A stretch of 6,515 nt of DNA, from NCBI GenBank assembly GCA_003232965.1, contig QIKG01000271.1:1-6515 (forward strand), in the 5' to 3' direction. The notes under the pieces were generated by a model. That model saw nothing but the letters and a program-made list of their open reading frames with translations, searched no databases and had not been told where the DNA came from. Origin of the DNA: Oceanospirillales bacterium. Lineage in GTDB: Bacteria; Pseudomonadota; Gammaproteobacteria; Xanthomonadales; SZUA-36. The position numbers and the translations under genes are program-made. Below, piece after piece: positions 6,198 through 6,515 of this stretch (positions within the stretch are counted from its first letter, which is position 1; each line of letters starts with the position of its first letter).

Positions 6198-6515
6198 AAC
6201 TTCCCATTATTATTCTTCCACTCACATTGAGGAGCGATTGCCTCAGTCGTATCCCAATGCTCAACAATTTTTCCCGATGAAACTCTAAACAGGTCATAAA
6301 ATGCAGAATGAACGCCATTAGCTAAACCTTCGCTGATAGAAAGTACAAAATTACCTTCAGCTAAAATTCGATGATTTTTTTCATACTGTATCGCCTTAAC
6401 CCCGTTTGTTGCAGACATGGTTAAGGCCGCACGCAGTGAAACAAAACCATCCGCCATGTGTGGGTTGTGCTCAGTGTAGCTCTTTGTATTTATGTAGTCC
6501 TCAAGGCGATCAAAA
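6194..6515 (-). CDS. SnoaL-like / NTF2-fold family protein (N-terminus outside window)
   Basis: The minus-strand frame is open from the right edge to TAG at 6194-6196, giving 106 visible residues. An ATG at 6457 lies inside the conserved part and is not the start: the frame continues upstream as FDRLEDYINTKSYTEHNPHM, typical of the family. Landmarks are YTEHNPHMADG at about residues 13-23, HRILAEGNFVLSISEG in the middle, AFYDLFRVSSGKIVEHWDTT near the end, and the conserved terminus EWKNNNGKF. This matches proteins annotated as nuclear transport factor 2 family or SnoaL-like, small alpha+beta barrels of about 120-150 residues with no secure substrate. The C-terminus is native, so only the part beyond the right edge is missing. 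It converges on the truncated DUF5329 gene with a 4-nt overlap. Confidence 0.85.
   Translation of the reverse strand, partial: FDRLEDYINTKSYTEHNPHMADGFVSLRAALTMSATNGVKAIQYEKNHRILAEGNFVLSISEGLANGVHSAFYDLFRVSSGKIVEHWDTTEAIAPQCEWKNNNGKF

Noticed and set aside
6194..6457. ATG at 6457 as the true start of the SnoaL-like gene
   Set aside because: Conserved family sequence continues upstream in frame to the window edge, so this methionine is internal.

Overview
The window looks like a piece of a gammaproteobacterial chromosome of moderate GC, probably from a marine lineage. That placement is inference, from the TonB-dependent outer-membrane receptor, the lipoprotein-like phospholipase D gene and the family resemblances. 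No rRNA, tRNA, CRISPR array, insertion sequence or phage gene is visible.

Layout. Positions 1-2661 hold a minus-strand operon. It starts with a CalB-type (coniferyl-aldehyde-like) aldehyde dehydrogenase (2661 to 1207), followed 31 nt later by a thiamine-diphosphate (ThDP) enzyme of the acetolactate synthase/benzoylformate decarboxylase superfamily (from 1175, running off the left edge). The ThDP gene is a long open frame of 391 codons without a stop. A divergent control region (2662-2959) separates this operon from a plus-strand cluster. That cluster contains a 9-codon leader ORF (2931-2960) whose stop overlaps the start of a 693-residue TonB-dependent receptor (2960-5041), then a phospholipase D/cardiolipin-synthase-like gene that is clearly broken (5067-5996), then a DUF5329-type secreted protein cut to about half length (6009-6197). 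At the right edge a convergent minus-strand gene encodes a SnoaL-like/NTF2-fold protein (6194-6515, N-terminus outside the window). Its stop codon overlaps the DUF5329 stop.

How they may work together. The ThDP enzyme and the aldehyde dehydrogenase could act in series: a 2-oxo acid is decarboxylated to an aldehyde, which is oxidised to a carboxylic acid, as in the mandelate pathway (MdlC/MdlD). The divergently transcribed receptor could import a related compound or a metal chelate, but nothing in the sequence fixes its ligand.

The most unusual part is the tail of the receptor operon. The phospholipase D gene has lost its first catalytic half and also carries a 4-bp tandem duplication. The DUF5329 gene ends abruptly at the last codon of the neighbouring SnoaL-like gene. 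Together these suggest local decay and a rearrangement junction near 6190-6197. I do not see convincing evidence of a wholly new defence or mobile system here.
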